64,000 nt of DNA from Elysia chlorotica. Lineage: Eukaryota > Mollusca > Gastropoda > Plakobranchidae. The stretch spans positions 407,898 through 471,897 of the forward strand of contig RQTK01000048.1 of the NCBI GenBank assembly GCA_003991915.1, read 5' to 3'. Below, piece after piece: positions 39,580-59,588 of this stretch. How positions within the stretch are numbered: the first letter of the stretch is position 1; every line of letters starts with the position of its first letter. The notes below the pieces were generated by a model that saw only the letters and a program-made list of their open reading frames with translations, had not been told where the DNA came from and made no database searches. Made by a program: the position numbers and the translations under genes.

Positions 39580-41209
39580 TAATTTCTGATAACTTATGGA
39601 CAAACATTTTCCCAAAGTTAAGACAAAAATACAACCATACAGTACATGTAAACAAAAATATGAAACTAAATAAGTTTAGGATAAATATATGTATTCATAT
39701 TTTTATTACAAAAATTGTGACCAAATTGAGCATTACATGAAAACAGCATCATTGAAACATTTAATACAGTTTTGACAACCTGTACTATTAGTAGTAGTGA
39801 TTCTGGTGAAATTTTCTCTGAAGAGAGATAAATTTTTTTTAAACTACAAAATTTGCTACTAAATCCAACCATCAGTTCTTGTCTAAATTGCTCAGTGTAA
39901 AAAAATATATGTTCTTTAGAAATCCTATCATGATACCCAGGGACCCCTCATTGCCAATCGAAGATTGAAATAAAATAATACATCTAATTAAAAAGAAACA
40001 AAGAAAACTATCAATTTCAACAACAAAACTTGTATCATAATAAATCGCAGCGCTGATTCAGGGGTTCAGAAACCAAAAAACTAATAAGGAAAGCTACAAG
40101 ACTCTTCAACATTAGGTTTTTCTAACTTGTCAATAGTGCATGGGACGGGAATAGAAAAATTTTCTGGTTAAATTTCAGCAAGTACTGGAACGATTTAAAT
40201 GTTCTTTGTTTGAAAAAGAAATCGTTGCATCATATTAGATCTAGATCTAGAATTATATGACTGAACAAGTCACTTTCCCGTAGAGAAACAAATCTTCCGT
40301 TTATTGCGCACATTCATGACGAATATGTTTGACTTAAAACAGGATCATGACAAACAAAATTAACAAGGACTACAGTCATAGTGCTGCTTTGTGTCCTGCG
40401 GGAGTGGGAATAATTTAAAAAAAAATGACAGAGTTTCAGGTGTTTTTTTATCGTCAAATAACAATATTTACAGAGTTTTTCAGGCGCCAATACCATTCGA
40501 TTCACAAGGTCTGAGGCCACCCTGAATTTTCTTTGATCCAACCTGGAGCCGAATCCGGAAGAGGATCGCAATCAATGGCACATATCCGGAAACTAGGTTG
40601 CACCCATGTCTGTGCCTCTTTTTAACTTTTACCCTGATCATATTTGAGTTCTTTCAATACTCTTTTACAGAGCCTTGGTTAACCACGAGTTGGGGTCATG
40701 ATTTTGATTGGAAAATGGCATTGAGAGGAAGCTTGCCATTTTAGAGGGTAAGGAGGCCTATAATTATTATGCACAGTGGGATTACATAAAATTTACAACA
40801 ACCAAAATGCATCAAAAACATATCAAATTCACATTTTACTCCATCTGGAAGACCAATTTCACATGAATATTTATACAATAATAACAATGATATAGATTTA
40901 CAAGTTCCTCCCCATCATAAGATACATGCTATTGCACAAAGCCCTATATCAAACCTTGGCAAAAATTTAGAACCTAACACCTACTGACATTTTTCGAAAA
41001 TCTTCATGCTTCATTTCTGTTATTTCTACATGTTTCCAACCCAAAATGAAATTAATACTTATTTTTTAAACATGAAAAGCAGGTGGTTGGGGTCTATAAT
41101 TAATACATTTTGTATAGGCTAAAAAAAAAGCCAATGCATGGTGCACAAACAACTCTGTGTTGATTCCTATCCAGACCCACAGCCAACCAGCTTTGGCACT
41201 TTCTTAAAA

Positions 41210-41297
41210 TACTATATATCTTTCGATTCAACTTTCCCTTAATTTGACATAAAATTTCTGGTTCCTGTAATGTCGAATTATCAGATATGCAATGTAA
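41210..41297 (-). mobile_element. Inverted partial copy of the 39161 MITE end
   Basis: Read on the minus strand, this gives CTGATAATTCGACATTA, AGGAACCAGAA and GTCAAATTAAGGGAAAGT, matching the left end at 39161-39235 closely. It may be a separate copy or the other end of a 2.1-kb composite. Confidence 0.65.
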
Positions 41298-41739
41298 ATC
41301 TCTTTGGGACTGCCAAAAAACTAAAGTTTAAAAAAAAAGGATTGATGCACCCGGAAGAGCTTATATAAAGCTAATGCTAATCTTAAACAGGATTCATTCT
41401 TAGGAAATCTCACTTTAAAATGTTTGCTCAATGATCAGTTGGCACAGGAAATGCGTTGTATCGTAATTTCTTTAACGTGTACGGCAATGATGCCAACTGG
41501 ATCACTTTTGTTTTTTTACTGAACCTTTTACAGTGTTTTATACCATATAAGATAATGACCCCTTGATATACCTTTACTGAACTCAAATCTGGCAGCTGTA
41601 TTTAAAATTGGTAATATTACAAAGGGAATTGACATCACTGGTAAGAGTTGCTTGTGATTAAATTATTTATACACTAAGAAAAAATTGGTCGAGACATAAG
41701 GCCCATTCTCTAAGTTTGAGAGTACATTTGACAGTGGGA

Positions 41740-42345
41740 GGTGGGCTGGTACAAGTGGTAGAGTACTTGGTGACTTGACTCAAGTCCAATTCAGGCAACA
41801 TTTATTTTTTGGTCTCCACCCCTAACTGCTTAAGTCAGTGTCAATATGATGTGACTGGCTGAGACAGAAGTGTTGAGTTGAGTTGAGCTCAGTTGGTTTA
41901 AAGTCCAGCGTCAACACTATATAGGCTATTTTGTAGATGGGCCCCAAGACTGACAGGGCGGGGATACCATGACTCCTGTCTCAACTTGTCACTTGTCAAA
42001 TTGACACTGACGGTGACCTGACAGAGCAAAAACGCCAGGGCTCAAATAACGAACCTCCCGCGTCGGTGACAGATGTTCTACCCCAGGGCTACCGCTCCCC
42101 CAGGAGTGCTGGAATCCCTGCACTGTCTTGTATGGCAGCACTTAAAATTACCAGGCATTAGTTTGAGACTTGAAAGTATAAACCCAAACATAATCTGAAT
42201 CTCATTGAGCACATTTGTCTGATGTCTTCCCTTACTGGTTGGGGCGGTGTTAGTATAATGTGACTGGCTGAGACAGAAGTCCAGGTACCCATGCACTGTC
42301 TCTAAATGTCAGCATTTAAAATTGTCATACGTTAGTCTTTAAATC
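41740..42345. mobile_element. SINE cluster (plus, minus, plus fragments)
   Basis: Three pieces lie end to end. At about 41740-41870 there is a plus-strand head and core (GTGACTGGCTGAGACAGAAG). At 41880-42085 there is a minus-strand copy with tRNA-like head, core and GTCTTGGGGCCCATCTAC tail. At 42225-42345 there is a plus-strand core with the same GTGACTGGCTGAGACAGAAG and TGCACTGTCTCT. The arrangement suggests preferred insertion into SINE tails. Confidence 0.75.
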
Positions 42346-42649
42346 GGTCCACAATATATCCTATAAACATTGGACGCTTAACAATAAAAACCAACAAACA
42401 AGCTTAGTGTCTACAGCAAAAGAAATTTATCTCTTAAGTCATCAAAGCAGTTAATGGATCGAATCTGAAGGCGATAGACATAACTTTAAAAGGCTTGTAT
42501 CTTGTTTACGACTGAGAGAACTTCTATTCCTAACATTGTCAATAGAGCAAGGCCACAAGGTGGATAGAGACAAAGCTAGAACCATTCCAAGATAGACATA
42601 AAAAATAAACTTCAAAGCCTTAAAAAAGAAGAAATCTACTCCTAAAAAG

Positions 42650-50295
<7,646 letters not shown>

Positions 50296-53200
50296 ATGGC
50301 AGGTAAGCTAAGATCTTATATATTTTGGTGCCTATTTTGGATCTAACGTAGGTAAATAAATGCAGGTAATGCTGTGGATATGGCAAGTAAGTGACTGGAA
50401 TCAAGGAAGAAGCTTAGAGCATCACAAAACATTGACGTAACCTCTTTGCTAGTGAGTTGAACGAATTGGGGCATGTGATGGAGTGATTTATAAACAAAAA
50501 ATGTATTTGTCCGCGTTAGTACCTTACTGTTATGTGTCTCAATGTAACTGGCTGAGACAGAAGTCTTGATATTCTTGCACCGTCTCTGTGCCAACATGTA
50601 GAATTGTTAGACAATACTCTTGGGACCTGCAATGTCAGAGAAGGTCCAGTTGGCATCGGTGGGATGGTAACCTTTTATTTTTAATTTACTTTGGAAAAGA
50701 AATGTGGTCAAAACCTCTGAAAGTCAAATTAGGACTAGATCTAGAAGTTGGGTAGAGTAAAAGGCTCAGTACAAAACTTTAAAAAATTATAAATGCCATT
50801 TTGCTATCAACATAAAACTTTTTTCTTTTTTTTTCAGATGCTGGCGAGAAGGGTGGCAGCAGCCTTTTGATCATCATTCTTGACACAAACCCAGTGTGGT
50901 GGGGCAGGAAGAAAGTTTCAGACGAACAAGTATGCCATTTATAAGATATCATTATATAATTTAAAATATGTATTTACTTTTATGGTGCTTTTACTTTAGC
51001 ACAAGCAGACCTTTTGACACCCTCAAAGTGTCTTGTGTTTATTTAACCACTCAGGATCCTTAAATTGAGAGGTTTTTATTTGAACTTTCACTAAATGTCA
51101 AAGTAATTAAACTCCTTCTAATTAGTTTAAGGGATACAGGTGATATCACTAACTTGTTCTTTGAATCTTTTGCCTAAAATAAAATTGCAAAGAGGACTCG
51201 TACTTGACTTCACATCTTAATTATATAGTTTACGAGTTAAAATAATATAGCTGTTTGTTTCAATCAAAAATCATTGTGTCAATTTTACCAAGTTCTTCAT
51301 TTCAATAAGTTTTGTTTTTGTTTTTTTTAATCATTTCTGAGCTCTAAGTATGATGAAGTACAATGTGCACGTGTATATACATAGAAAATGAACTCTGCAA
51401 AGAATTTTTTATCACCTTTTTTTTAATTTGTATTGTTTTCAGTTTAGCCTGAGCCACTGTGTGGATTGCATCACAGTGTTGGCCAACTCTCACCTTATGT
51501 TAGCACACAAGAACAAGCTGGCAGTTATTGCGGCACACACAGACAGCAGGTAGAGTGACAAATCATGGAATTAGGGGGGCTAGTTAGAGTGTGTGTGTAT
51601 GAGGGGGGTGAATTAAGCATGGATCAGGCTTTTTTCACTCTCCAGATTTTTAGTAATTTACTGGTTTTCATGCTCAGCAAGCCTCGGGCTCCATCCTTTC
51701 ACTGAAGTTTCAGCACAAAAACTAATAATAGAAAGCGATTTTTTTAAAGGTAAAATATAGGAATGAAAAGTTTCAACTCTTTATTTATGGAAATATGTGC
51801 AATAAAGAGATGCAAAGTTATTTGAAGAGCAACTGCATTTTATTGAGAGTTCCTAAGTAATTATTTTTCAGTAGCAGCAGAAGTAATATCAACTAAAATC
51901 TGGGATGTTTTGCAAACTTGCTTTGTTTTTTGTCTCTACCAGTTTGTTTCTGTATCCACAATATCCCAATTACCTTGCTTTTTACCCTAGCTGACTTTTT
52001 TGCTTATCTCTGCCAGTGTGTTTCTATACCCACAATACCCTGGCAAGCAAACGGCAGCAGCGAAACTTCCAGATGACGGTCAGTACGAGGTGTTTGGCCA
52101 GGTGGAGGGGCAGCTCCGAGCTCAGCTGAAAATGTTGATCATGCAAGGTTTGTACATCCCATTGCAGTCTTAGCTGCATTAACATCAGCAATTCTTTAAC
52201 TAGCCCAGGTCTGAGATAAGTAGGGGTCAAGCTTTGACCAGTGCAGTATCTCCTGTATATTGGGGTATTTTTACCTCAACATATGATTAGTGTTATATCA
52301 AAAGTTTATATTTGATACATTCTTGGGAGAATGTATTGTTACTGATTATTGCAGGTTACCACAGACTGGTCTATATCTGCGCTGTGGAATGTGTTTCTAC
52401 TTCACAATTTTATTTGATAAATCATTAAATGGTTAATTTAGAACATTTTAATTGATGAAAAATCCCTCATATCTAGTGCATATACATGTACATGTACTGA
52501 CATCTACGGTGCAGCAATATTGATGAATGATTTATACTTATTCAATTAGCGGTAAACAGGCTGTGACAGCAGAAATTGATCAAAGACCTCCTATGTCCTT
52601 ACATATCATTATTCTAGTTATGTCTATTGAAGACTGATTCCAGCAGTGTTGTCTATATTATATCCTTTTTTGCAGATAAAGAAGAAATCGATGAAATGTA
52701 TGATGTTCCTGAACGGCCAAGTGACTCCCTGATTGCGGGTGCCATGGCTGTAGCTCTGTGCTGTATCCTTTGTAGCTGGAACTCTCCATGTTGTTTTAAT
52801 TCATTTTTTTTTTCTTTGGTAATTTTCAATTCAAAATGTATAAGCAAACTTGACCACATACTCTTTGACAGAGTGTTGGGGAAACTAAAAATAAAGATCT
52901 GATTGTTCTTGGTAAATGACATTGGGTAGGTTGCTTTTGTTTTTCTCGACGCTTTTTATTTTTGCCATGACTTAGGAGCCTCAGCTTGGTTTACACAGAG
53001 GTTCCAGAAAAAAAATGTTCTACGCCAGGGATCAAACACAGCACCCACCTTCACAAGGGTGGCCCAACAACCCACCCTATTAACATGCCAGAGCGCCCTC
53101 AATTGAAATATTAAAGATATAAAAGTCAATAACATAACCTTGGTATGTTTTTTCTACTGGTTGAGGTGGTGTCAGTGACTGGCCGAGTTGGAAGTATCCC

Positions 53201-56200
53201 TCTCTGGGGTCCTGGAACGTATAGAATCTTTCTTAAGACCCAGGAGTATTTAACTTGATGACCAAAAATCACTGAATTTTTTCCTAATAAAATTAAGATC
53301 CTTCTTTTTATTTTAACCATTTTCAATCTCTTCTCTCTCTCTGCTATAAAATTCTTGGTTTTTGGGTGTTTATTTTTAAAGAATCTATCATTCTGGTTTA
53401 TTCTAACACAATTTCATTTTACACAATCATACATATTCCTATGAGTCCATCTGCAAATATGGGCTGAAAAATTGAAAAATACTTTTCTTGACTGCTGACC
53501 AGATGCTCATAGGTTAGAGAAAGAATGTCCAATTGGAGAAGCCATGTCCACTCGCTTACTGGTAAGTTTTATGACACACTGGCAGTTCATGGATGAATTC
53601 AAACTTTTAAGACTTTAGGGGAGGCCATTTTATGATTTATTCAAGATTTTTCTTTTACATCATTGAAAAACTGTCTGTTTATGGATCAATGTTATGTGAA
53701 TACATTTTATTTGTTTTTTTAATGTCAATACATTTTATTTGTTTTTTATGTCAATACATTTTATTTGTTTTTTATGTCAATACATTTTATTTGTTTTATC
53801 ATTTTTTGCTATAATTAGTCAAAGTATATTAAGTAATACATGTAGTGGAGTAGTATAAATTAGATTTGGGAGAAGCAGACCCCTGGCCACTTCTACACCT
53901 GTGGAAAAATACCTTAAAGTTCCAGATCTAGTAGTAGTAATAGCAGTAGTATCAGTAGTAGTAGTAGGAGGAGGAGGAGGAGTAGTAACAGTAGTAGCAA
54001 CATTTCAAGTCAAAACTAAAAACTTTCTTGTTTAGAAAAGCATATACTTAGGACGATGTTGTGGTATCTCTGGGATTCATAGATAGAATGTGTGTGTGTG
54101 TGTGTGTGTGTTCAGATAGTATGTGAGTGTTTTTATTAATGTTAAGCGCCATAGAGCACTACTGTGGATTTTGGCGCTTTATAAGTGAATTATTATTATT
54201 ATTATTATTATTAATATTAAAAGCAACATTGACAGTTAGGGTAACCTCACCATTATTAATAGTAATAGTAGTAGTAGTAGTAGTAGTAGTAGTAGCAGCA
54301 GCAGCAGCAGCAGCAGCAACAGCAGTAGTAGTAGTAGTAGTGGTGGTAGTAGTAATAGTATTAGATGCAGCAGCAATAGTATTAGTAGCAGCAACATCAT
54401 CAGTAGTACTAGTAGTACTAGTTGTGGTGATAGTGTTAGTATTCATAGCACATGTAGTAATAAGTAATACATGTAGTGGAGTAGATTATGCCCAAACGCC
54501 ACATTTGTACATCCCCAGAACCTAATTTTCACAATATTAATGCTGTTAGGTTTAAAAGTTACATTAAGTTGTAAAAAGCAGAAATATATATACAGACTGC
54601 TTGACAATATAGAAGAAGGCCTATGCTATTTTAAAGAGCATTTATTTTAACACTCACTTTTTAGCATGCTACACCAACCCCTGTGGCAGTCAGAAAGAGG
54701 CCACCGAAGGCAGAGTAGCGTGTTAAAAATGTTAACAATAATATGTTAAATAAAAACAAAGGTCACCTAAAATAGGGGCCATTTATATACTTGTATAATG
54801 ATATTATTATAACAATTTGTGTTTTGTGTTTCTATCTGTGTTGTTCGTTTCTGCCAAAATAATAATTCATTCATTTTTGTTAAATTTTTTTTTAACCATA
54901 TGGTTTCCTTGATGCCAATCCATTCGTGGTTAAAAAAAACAAACACCCCTTTACTCGTAAATAAGCTTCAACAATGGTAGTAGTAAACTACTACTCTCTG
55001 TCTCACTCTCTCCTCTTCTTGCACGTCAATATTGCGCTACTTAATTTTATTCCTCTTTTTAATTTTCTTCTTCTTCTTTTTCCTCTTCTTAGAAAAACCG
55101 ATAGATAGAAATACGGATAGATAAAATATAGATGAAAAGACATATAACTATACAACTAAATCGATAGTAATACAAATAAAGAGTGGCAGTGCAGGTTAAC
55201 GAGATTTTTTTTTAGGTCTTTAAAAATAATAGTCCTGGCTTCAAAGAGGAGTCCAGTGTTGTATTTAATTAATTATCATTATTATTAGTTTGTTATTACG
55301 GCACGTTAAATAAAAAGAAAGGTCACCTAAAATAGGGGCCATTCATATACATTTACTACTATTAGTTTTATTATATATTTTGTTGAACAAATACAAATGT
55401 AATTTACCCCCTAAGGTTATCAAGGGCTCTGAAGACTGCCCTGCCCAGTACATGAACTTCATGAATGCAGTTTTTACTTCACAAAAACAGGTAAAATTTG
55501 TTAATGTACGCACTGACTATGTCGATCTCTAAGAAATATACCTTAAAACAGTGACATGTGAAAAAAATTGAGTTTTTAATTTATTAGACTGATATGAAGC
55601 AATTCCCAAGGAAAAAAGAAGTTTAATGCCAACTCCAGCATATATTTGATTTTATTCTGGAAGCGAACTGCTTGCATTTTCTTTTTTTTTCTCTTTTTTT
55701 TAGTAACATGGATGCACAAAGTGTTTCTTTTTATATGTTGGCAAGAGCAAAACATTTTTTTGTTTGTTTAAGTGGGTGGAAAGTTGTCTAAGAGTATAAA
55801 CATTTCTTTAGATCTTTTTTATATTTGTTTTCTTGATTCTGTTGGATAAAAAAAGGCAAACTACCTGAACTCTAATTACAAGTTTCAATACTTCTTTGAT
55901 TGAGTGGATTATGTGCTGCAAATTCATAAATTGACATTTCCAATCCCCCTCCCCTATATTTCAGAATATTATCATTGATGCTTGTATCTTGGACAAAGAT
56001 TCTGGCCTTTTGCAACAGGTTGGGTTTTGCTTCTTTTAGTTCTAACTATTCTTTTTCTATCTGTGACACCTAATTTTTTTTTTTTAAATTCTTTTCCTAT
56101 CACTATCAGTGAAACTTGAAAGTAATGATATTTTATTGGTAAAACTTAATCTTTGCTGCTGAGTGTTTGGTGCTTCACAAAAAGAAGTTTTAGGGCAAAA

Positions 56201-59200
56201 AATTAAACTAGAACTTTTCTCCAGTCCAAGCCTAATGAAAACCAATTTTGTATTAACCTTTTGAGCCTGCGATACCACTTAAGCGGTGGACCTTTTATTT
56301 TACCAAGCACCTTAACACTGCTTAATAACCATGTATATCTAGATCTAGAATGGACTAAGAACTACACAGTTATACACCAGTGAACCCATATTTTGATGGT
56401 AAACATTTTCAGCTCAGGAGGCTTGGTATAGAGTCAAAACACTGTCAGGGCGCCACTGTTCAAAGGGTTAAACAGTTAGTGTTATATAAATTTGAAGAAA
56501 AAAAATTGGTGGCTCTGAAAATAGTTTATACAAAGCCATAGCGTATCTTATAACTAAAGGTAAAGTAAGATTTTATCCGCTTTACATGTAGATTTAATAT
56601 CTATATCTCTGTTCTTTGAAGACATCCCTACGTAATTTCTTTTTTACCTCCCATGTCACGCAGGCATGTGACATCACAGGTGGCATGTACCTCAAGATAC
56701 CTCAGCTCCAGGGATTGCTGCAGTACCTCATGGTGAGACAAATGCAAAACAGTTCTAATTCTATATTTAATGAGAGAAAACAGACATTCTTGGGGTTTAT
56801 ACTAGTGCAGTGAAATGGACATTGTTGAAAATCAAATCTATGGGACAAATGAGGCATGAGAATGTGCAGTGTAATATGAAAAAAGATGACTGAGAGATAG
56901 AAGGAGGAAGGGGAGGGCAACAGGAGAGAGATTCATTTTGATCATTCTCGGAGATCCAGCGGCAAGATGAGTTGGGACCGATGCGCTTAACTACTCCACA
57001 AGTGCATGTAAATATGTGACAGAATATTATTTAAGATTGTCAAAACGGGTTTGACATTTTGTCCTGGTTCTGTTTTGTATTTCTTTAGTTGACTTAAAAA
57101 CAATTCTCTCAGTCTCAGAAAATTGGTTTCAAGGGTAGGACCAATGAGATTTTATCCTGGCCCTGTTCTGTATTTCCGCAGTGGGTTTTCCTGCCAGACC
57201 CTAGCACTAGGGTTAAGATGGCGCTACCTCCTCGAGCACAAGTCGACTACAGAGCTGCATGCTTCTGTCACAGAAACCTTATAGACATCGGCTATGTCTG
57301 TTCTGTCTGTCTCTCTAGTAAGTATTCCTGGTGTATTTTGACTTAAAATTTTTATCAGTTCTACTGGGCATTCAAAGGTGCAAATCAACATAATAAATCG
57401 TCTGACACCAAATATAATGTATAAATTAGACTTTCTACATCAAGCTGGTCACCATAATTGGATAGAATTAGAACCTCGGAAATTCTGTTAATGCATTATG
57501 TGTTTTTTTTTATACGACTGAAGTGTGTGTGTCGTCTTTATATTTGTAAAATTGCTTTTCATTTTTTTTAAATCATGAGAGATAAGGGTTATTGAGCTAC
57601 TGGGATGGTTTGGAATGCGCTTTTAATTTTGCTCTTTACATATAATATTATTGCCTTGCCCAGAGTTAGCATGGTTTTTAAATTTATGTCTCGAATTTCC
57701 TTTTTTCTATATTCCCTCTTCCAGTTTATTGTTCATTCAGCCCAATTTGCTCAACTTGTCAGTGAGTATCATTTGATCCAGTAGATAATACTTTATAGTT
57801 TAATAGACAATAGATTAGACCTCTATAGAAATGTAAAAGAGAAATGCAAATCACTTTTTCTTCATATCTTTGACTAAGAGATTTCAGCAGCTAGCCCCGA
57901 CTACAGTGAGAAATATTTAAAAAAATTTTTTTTTTTTTTTGTTGGTTGGTTGGTTTGTTAATTTCCAACGTCAAGACTAATGACGATGACACTAGGTACT
58001 GCCCATCAGAGACAAGTCATCCGAAAAATATACATGTTCAAGACAAAATAATCTTTCCCTTTCCATGATAACAAGCTGAAAATGCGTTCATGATTGAAAT
58101 TTTCCCTAATCTATACGAATAAGTTTGATGCACATGAGAAAAATAATCCTTGTCCTGTTCCGTTAAGTTTACCGAAACTCGTCGCCATATTGCACTAGAC
58201 AAGTACATTTTTTAAAAAAGAAAATGGATGCTCTTTGTACCTATTCTGAAGGGCTGTTTGTGCTTCTGCGAAACTTCGTATCCTGTGGTAAGGGATATAC
58301 CAGGACTGCTGTCTCAACTGCTCGCAATATACTGTCACTGATCCAACCAATAGAGACAAAGCGGACATGATCAAGATTTTAGTCTAACTAGCCTTCTCAA
58401 TTACAAGTACTCTGTCGATCAGATTTGAGTATTTCTAGTGGGGGGAAAGATGATATTACTAGACACCTGACTTTTTTAAAACATTTTTAATGAGTCAAAT
58501 CCAACCTGTCAGCTTCCAAAACCATTGTCACATATTTCCCCTAAATTTATTGTATTTCATACTCACAATTCTATATACAATTGAAGGGGGGAGATCTAAT
58601 AAATTTAGGGAAAATATGTTGTTTAAGTTAAGCCCTTAGTTTGGTTCATTTTTTCATTTGTTCCAAAAATGAGTTTGACAGGAAACATTCTGTATAAATT
58701 ATACAGATGTTCAGTTGACTTAAGCATATTTCAAATCCAATATCTCAAAATCCCTTAGCATGTGGGTACTGGAGTATGAAAATTATGTCCAAAGTGGGGT
58801 GTCCCTGATTCCATTTCCCAAAGGTTGGCAGGTCTGCGATAGAAACATTCAGAAAGATAGAAACAAAGAGAAATAGACGGACATCGAGATTCCTTCTTCT
58901 AATCAAGGAGAACCGACTGAGAGTTAAGCTAGGCCTTTGCTGGTCAAGGCAAACAAATAATAATTTTTGTATTAGAAATAGAGATGTAGAAAATACAAAG
59001 GAAATTATTGTAATTTTTATGAAAGTTGCACAATTTTATTTAAAAGTAACAAAAGTTGCACAAAGTTGCGATTTGGCCAAACTTGCAACTTTCCGCAGGG
59101 ACAGATTATTGTGCTCTACTAAGCTTCCTTGAATTATAATGATTGTAAACAATGTACTTGTACACATGTATTTTGGTGATCTTTCATAAGAAGTCCTACA

Positions 59201-59588
59201 AGTTTGACTCAGTGTAAGCAATTTAGTTAAAATTTTAAAAAAAATACTTAGGACTTAGTTAAGCAAGAAATAGAGATGTAGAAAATACAAAGGAAATTAT
59301 TGTATTTTTTATCAAAGTTGCAAATACTTAGGACTTTGTTATATACATTGATTCTTATTTTAACAAAATACCAAAATAAAAATAAATTAGATCGATGTAC
59401 AATATACTATGTAATACAAATAAAAATTTTGTGCATTCCAAGACACTCATAAACTTAAACTTATGAACATACTCAATTACCATACACCATATGCATTAGC
59501 GTAATGCTTTTCTTTTTCCATTTGTTTCCTCAGGACAACCTTCAAGATATTAGGTCCACAAAAGTTGAAACGGAAGAAAAAATCATGA
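50296..59588 (+). CDS. GTF2H3: GTF2H3, TFIIH core subunit p34
   Basis: Exons are 50296-50302, 50838-50929, 51443-51549, 52017-52147, 52676-52762, 53503-53561, 55416-55490, 55965-56018, 56664-56732, 57182-57317, 57725-57761 and 59534-59588. All phases agree and give 302 residues (human about 308). The first exon codes only MA plus one base. The von Willebrand A-like fold starts [14 protein letters not shown]; later landmarks are [47 protein letters not shown] and LLQYLMWVFLPD. The C4 zinc module is [17 protein letters not shown] followed by [10 protein letters not shown]. The basic end reads KLKRKKKS. p34 pairs with p44 in TFIIH, needed for RNA polymerase II initiation and nucleotide excision repair (established). 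The intron before exon 4 carries a duplicate of that exon's start. Large introns hold SINEs and trinucleotide tracts. Confidence 0.96.
50500..50640 (+). mobile_element. SINE core/tail fragment
   Basis: AATGTAACTGGCTGAGACAG, TCTTGCACCGTCTCTGTGCC and AGACAATACTCTTGGGACC match the core and tail of the other SINE copies. It lies in GTF2H3 intron 1. Confidence 0.65.
51919..52040 (+). repeat. Diverged duplicate of GTF2H3 exon 4 acceptor and start
   Basis: Positions 51931-51968 repeat 52005-52042 at an offset of 74 bases with six differences. Both contain a pyrimidine tract, CAG and a start reading SLFLYPQYP (upstream copy) or SVFLYPQYP (real exon). Most coding differences are synonymous. The upstream copy then diverges and reaches TGA at 51991-51993, ahead of the real acceptor. 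Confidence 0.85.
53028..53260. mobile_element. SINE head (minus) and core fragment (plus)
   Basis: The reverse strand of 53028-53100 reads a tRNA-like head with TTGGGCCACCCTTGTGAAGG and TGTTTGATCCCTGGC, matching those at 6300 and 12745. Positions 53160-53260 carry a diverged plus-strand core (GTGTCAGTGACTGGCCGAG). They are separate insertions in the intron between GTF2H3 exons 5 and 6. Confidence 0.6.
53695..53800. repeat. 26-base tandem repeat
   Basis: Four near-identical units of TCAATACATTTTATTTGTTT plus TTTATG, in the intron between GTF2H3 exons 6 and 7. Confidence 0.9.
53926..54440. repeat. Trinucleotide-rich region (TAG/CAG/TTA)n
   Basis: AGT/AGG triplets at 53926-53999, a TTA run at about 54190-54215 and a TAG-to-CAG-to-TAG block at 54258-54440, with a GT run between. 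ORFs across it are Val/Ala or Thr repeats and not coding. A GCGCC/GCGCTTTATAA motif at 54146-54185 relates it to the repeat at 11890. Confidence 0.9.
54745..55350. repeat. 46-base direct repeats about 560 bases apart
   Basis: Positions 54745-54790 and 55305-55350 share GTTAAATAAAAA and GGTCACCTAAAATAGGGGCC with two differences. They bracket a 510-base AT-rich segment immediately before GTF2H3 exon 7. Confidence 0.85.
56253..56471. mobile_element. TTAA-type MITE (piggyBac-like)
   Basis: The left TTAACCTTTTGAGCCTGCG and the right, inverted TTAACCCTTTGAACAGTGGC, form short inverted repeats with TTAA at both outer edges, 219 bases in all. It lies in the intron between GTF2H3 exons 8 and 9. Confidence 0.65.
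58975..59322. repeat. Direct repeat in last GTF2H3 intron
   Basis: Positions 58975-59030 and 59266-59322 share GAAATAGAGATGTAGAAAAT, ACAAAGGAAATTATTGTA and AAAGTTGCA at an offset of about 291 bases. The rest of this 1.8-kb intron shows only a hairpin of about 20-base arms near 58546-58617. Confidence 0.8.

Larger units (their letters stand above)
30885..42649. other. Long convergent spacer between ZDHHC and NPRL3
   Basis: The spacer of 11.8 kb lies between the two stop codons. No ORF here resembles a protein; open frames are short and AT-rich. It presumably includes the ZDHHC 3' UTR (AATAAA at 33190 and later, extent unknown) and the NPRL3 3' UTR. Recognisable content is a TTAA element (31372-31622), a CT microsatellite, a 24-base tandem repeat near 33531-33585, a 142-base tandem duplication at 38271, CAGT-ended elements at 39161-41297, and SINEs at 41740-42345. 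Confidence 0.7.

Noticed and set aside
54127..54525. Val/Ala-rich and Thr-rich ORFs
   Set aside because: Translation of TAG/CAG trinucleotide tracts in a GTF2H3 intron.
58546..58617. Inverted repeat resembling a hairpin terminator
   Set aside because: It is in a eukaryotic intron; about 20-base AT-rich arms with a long loop have no evident role.
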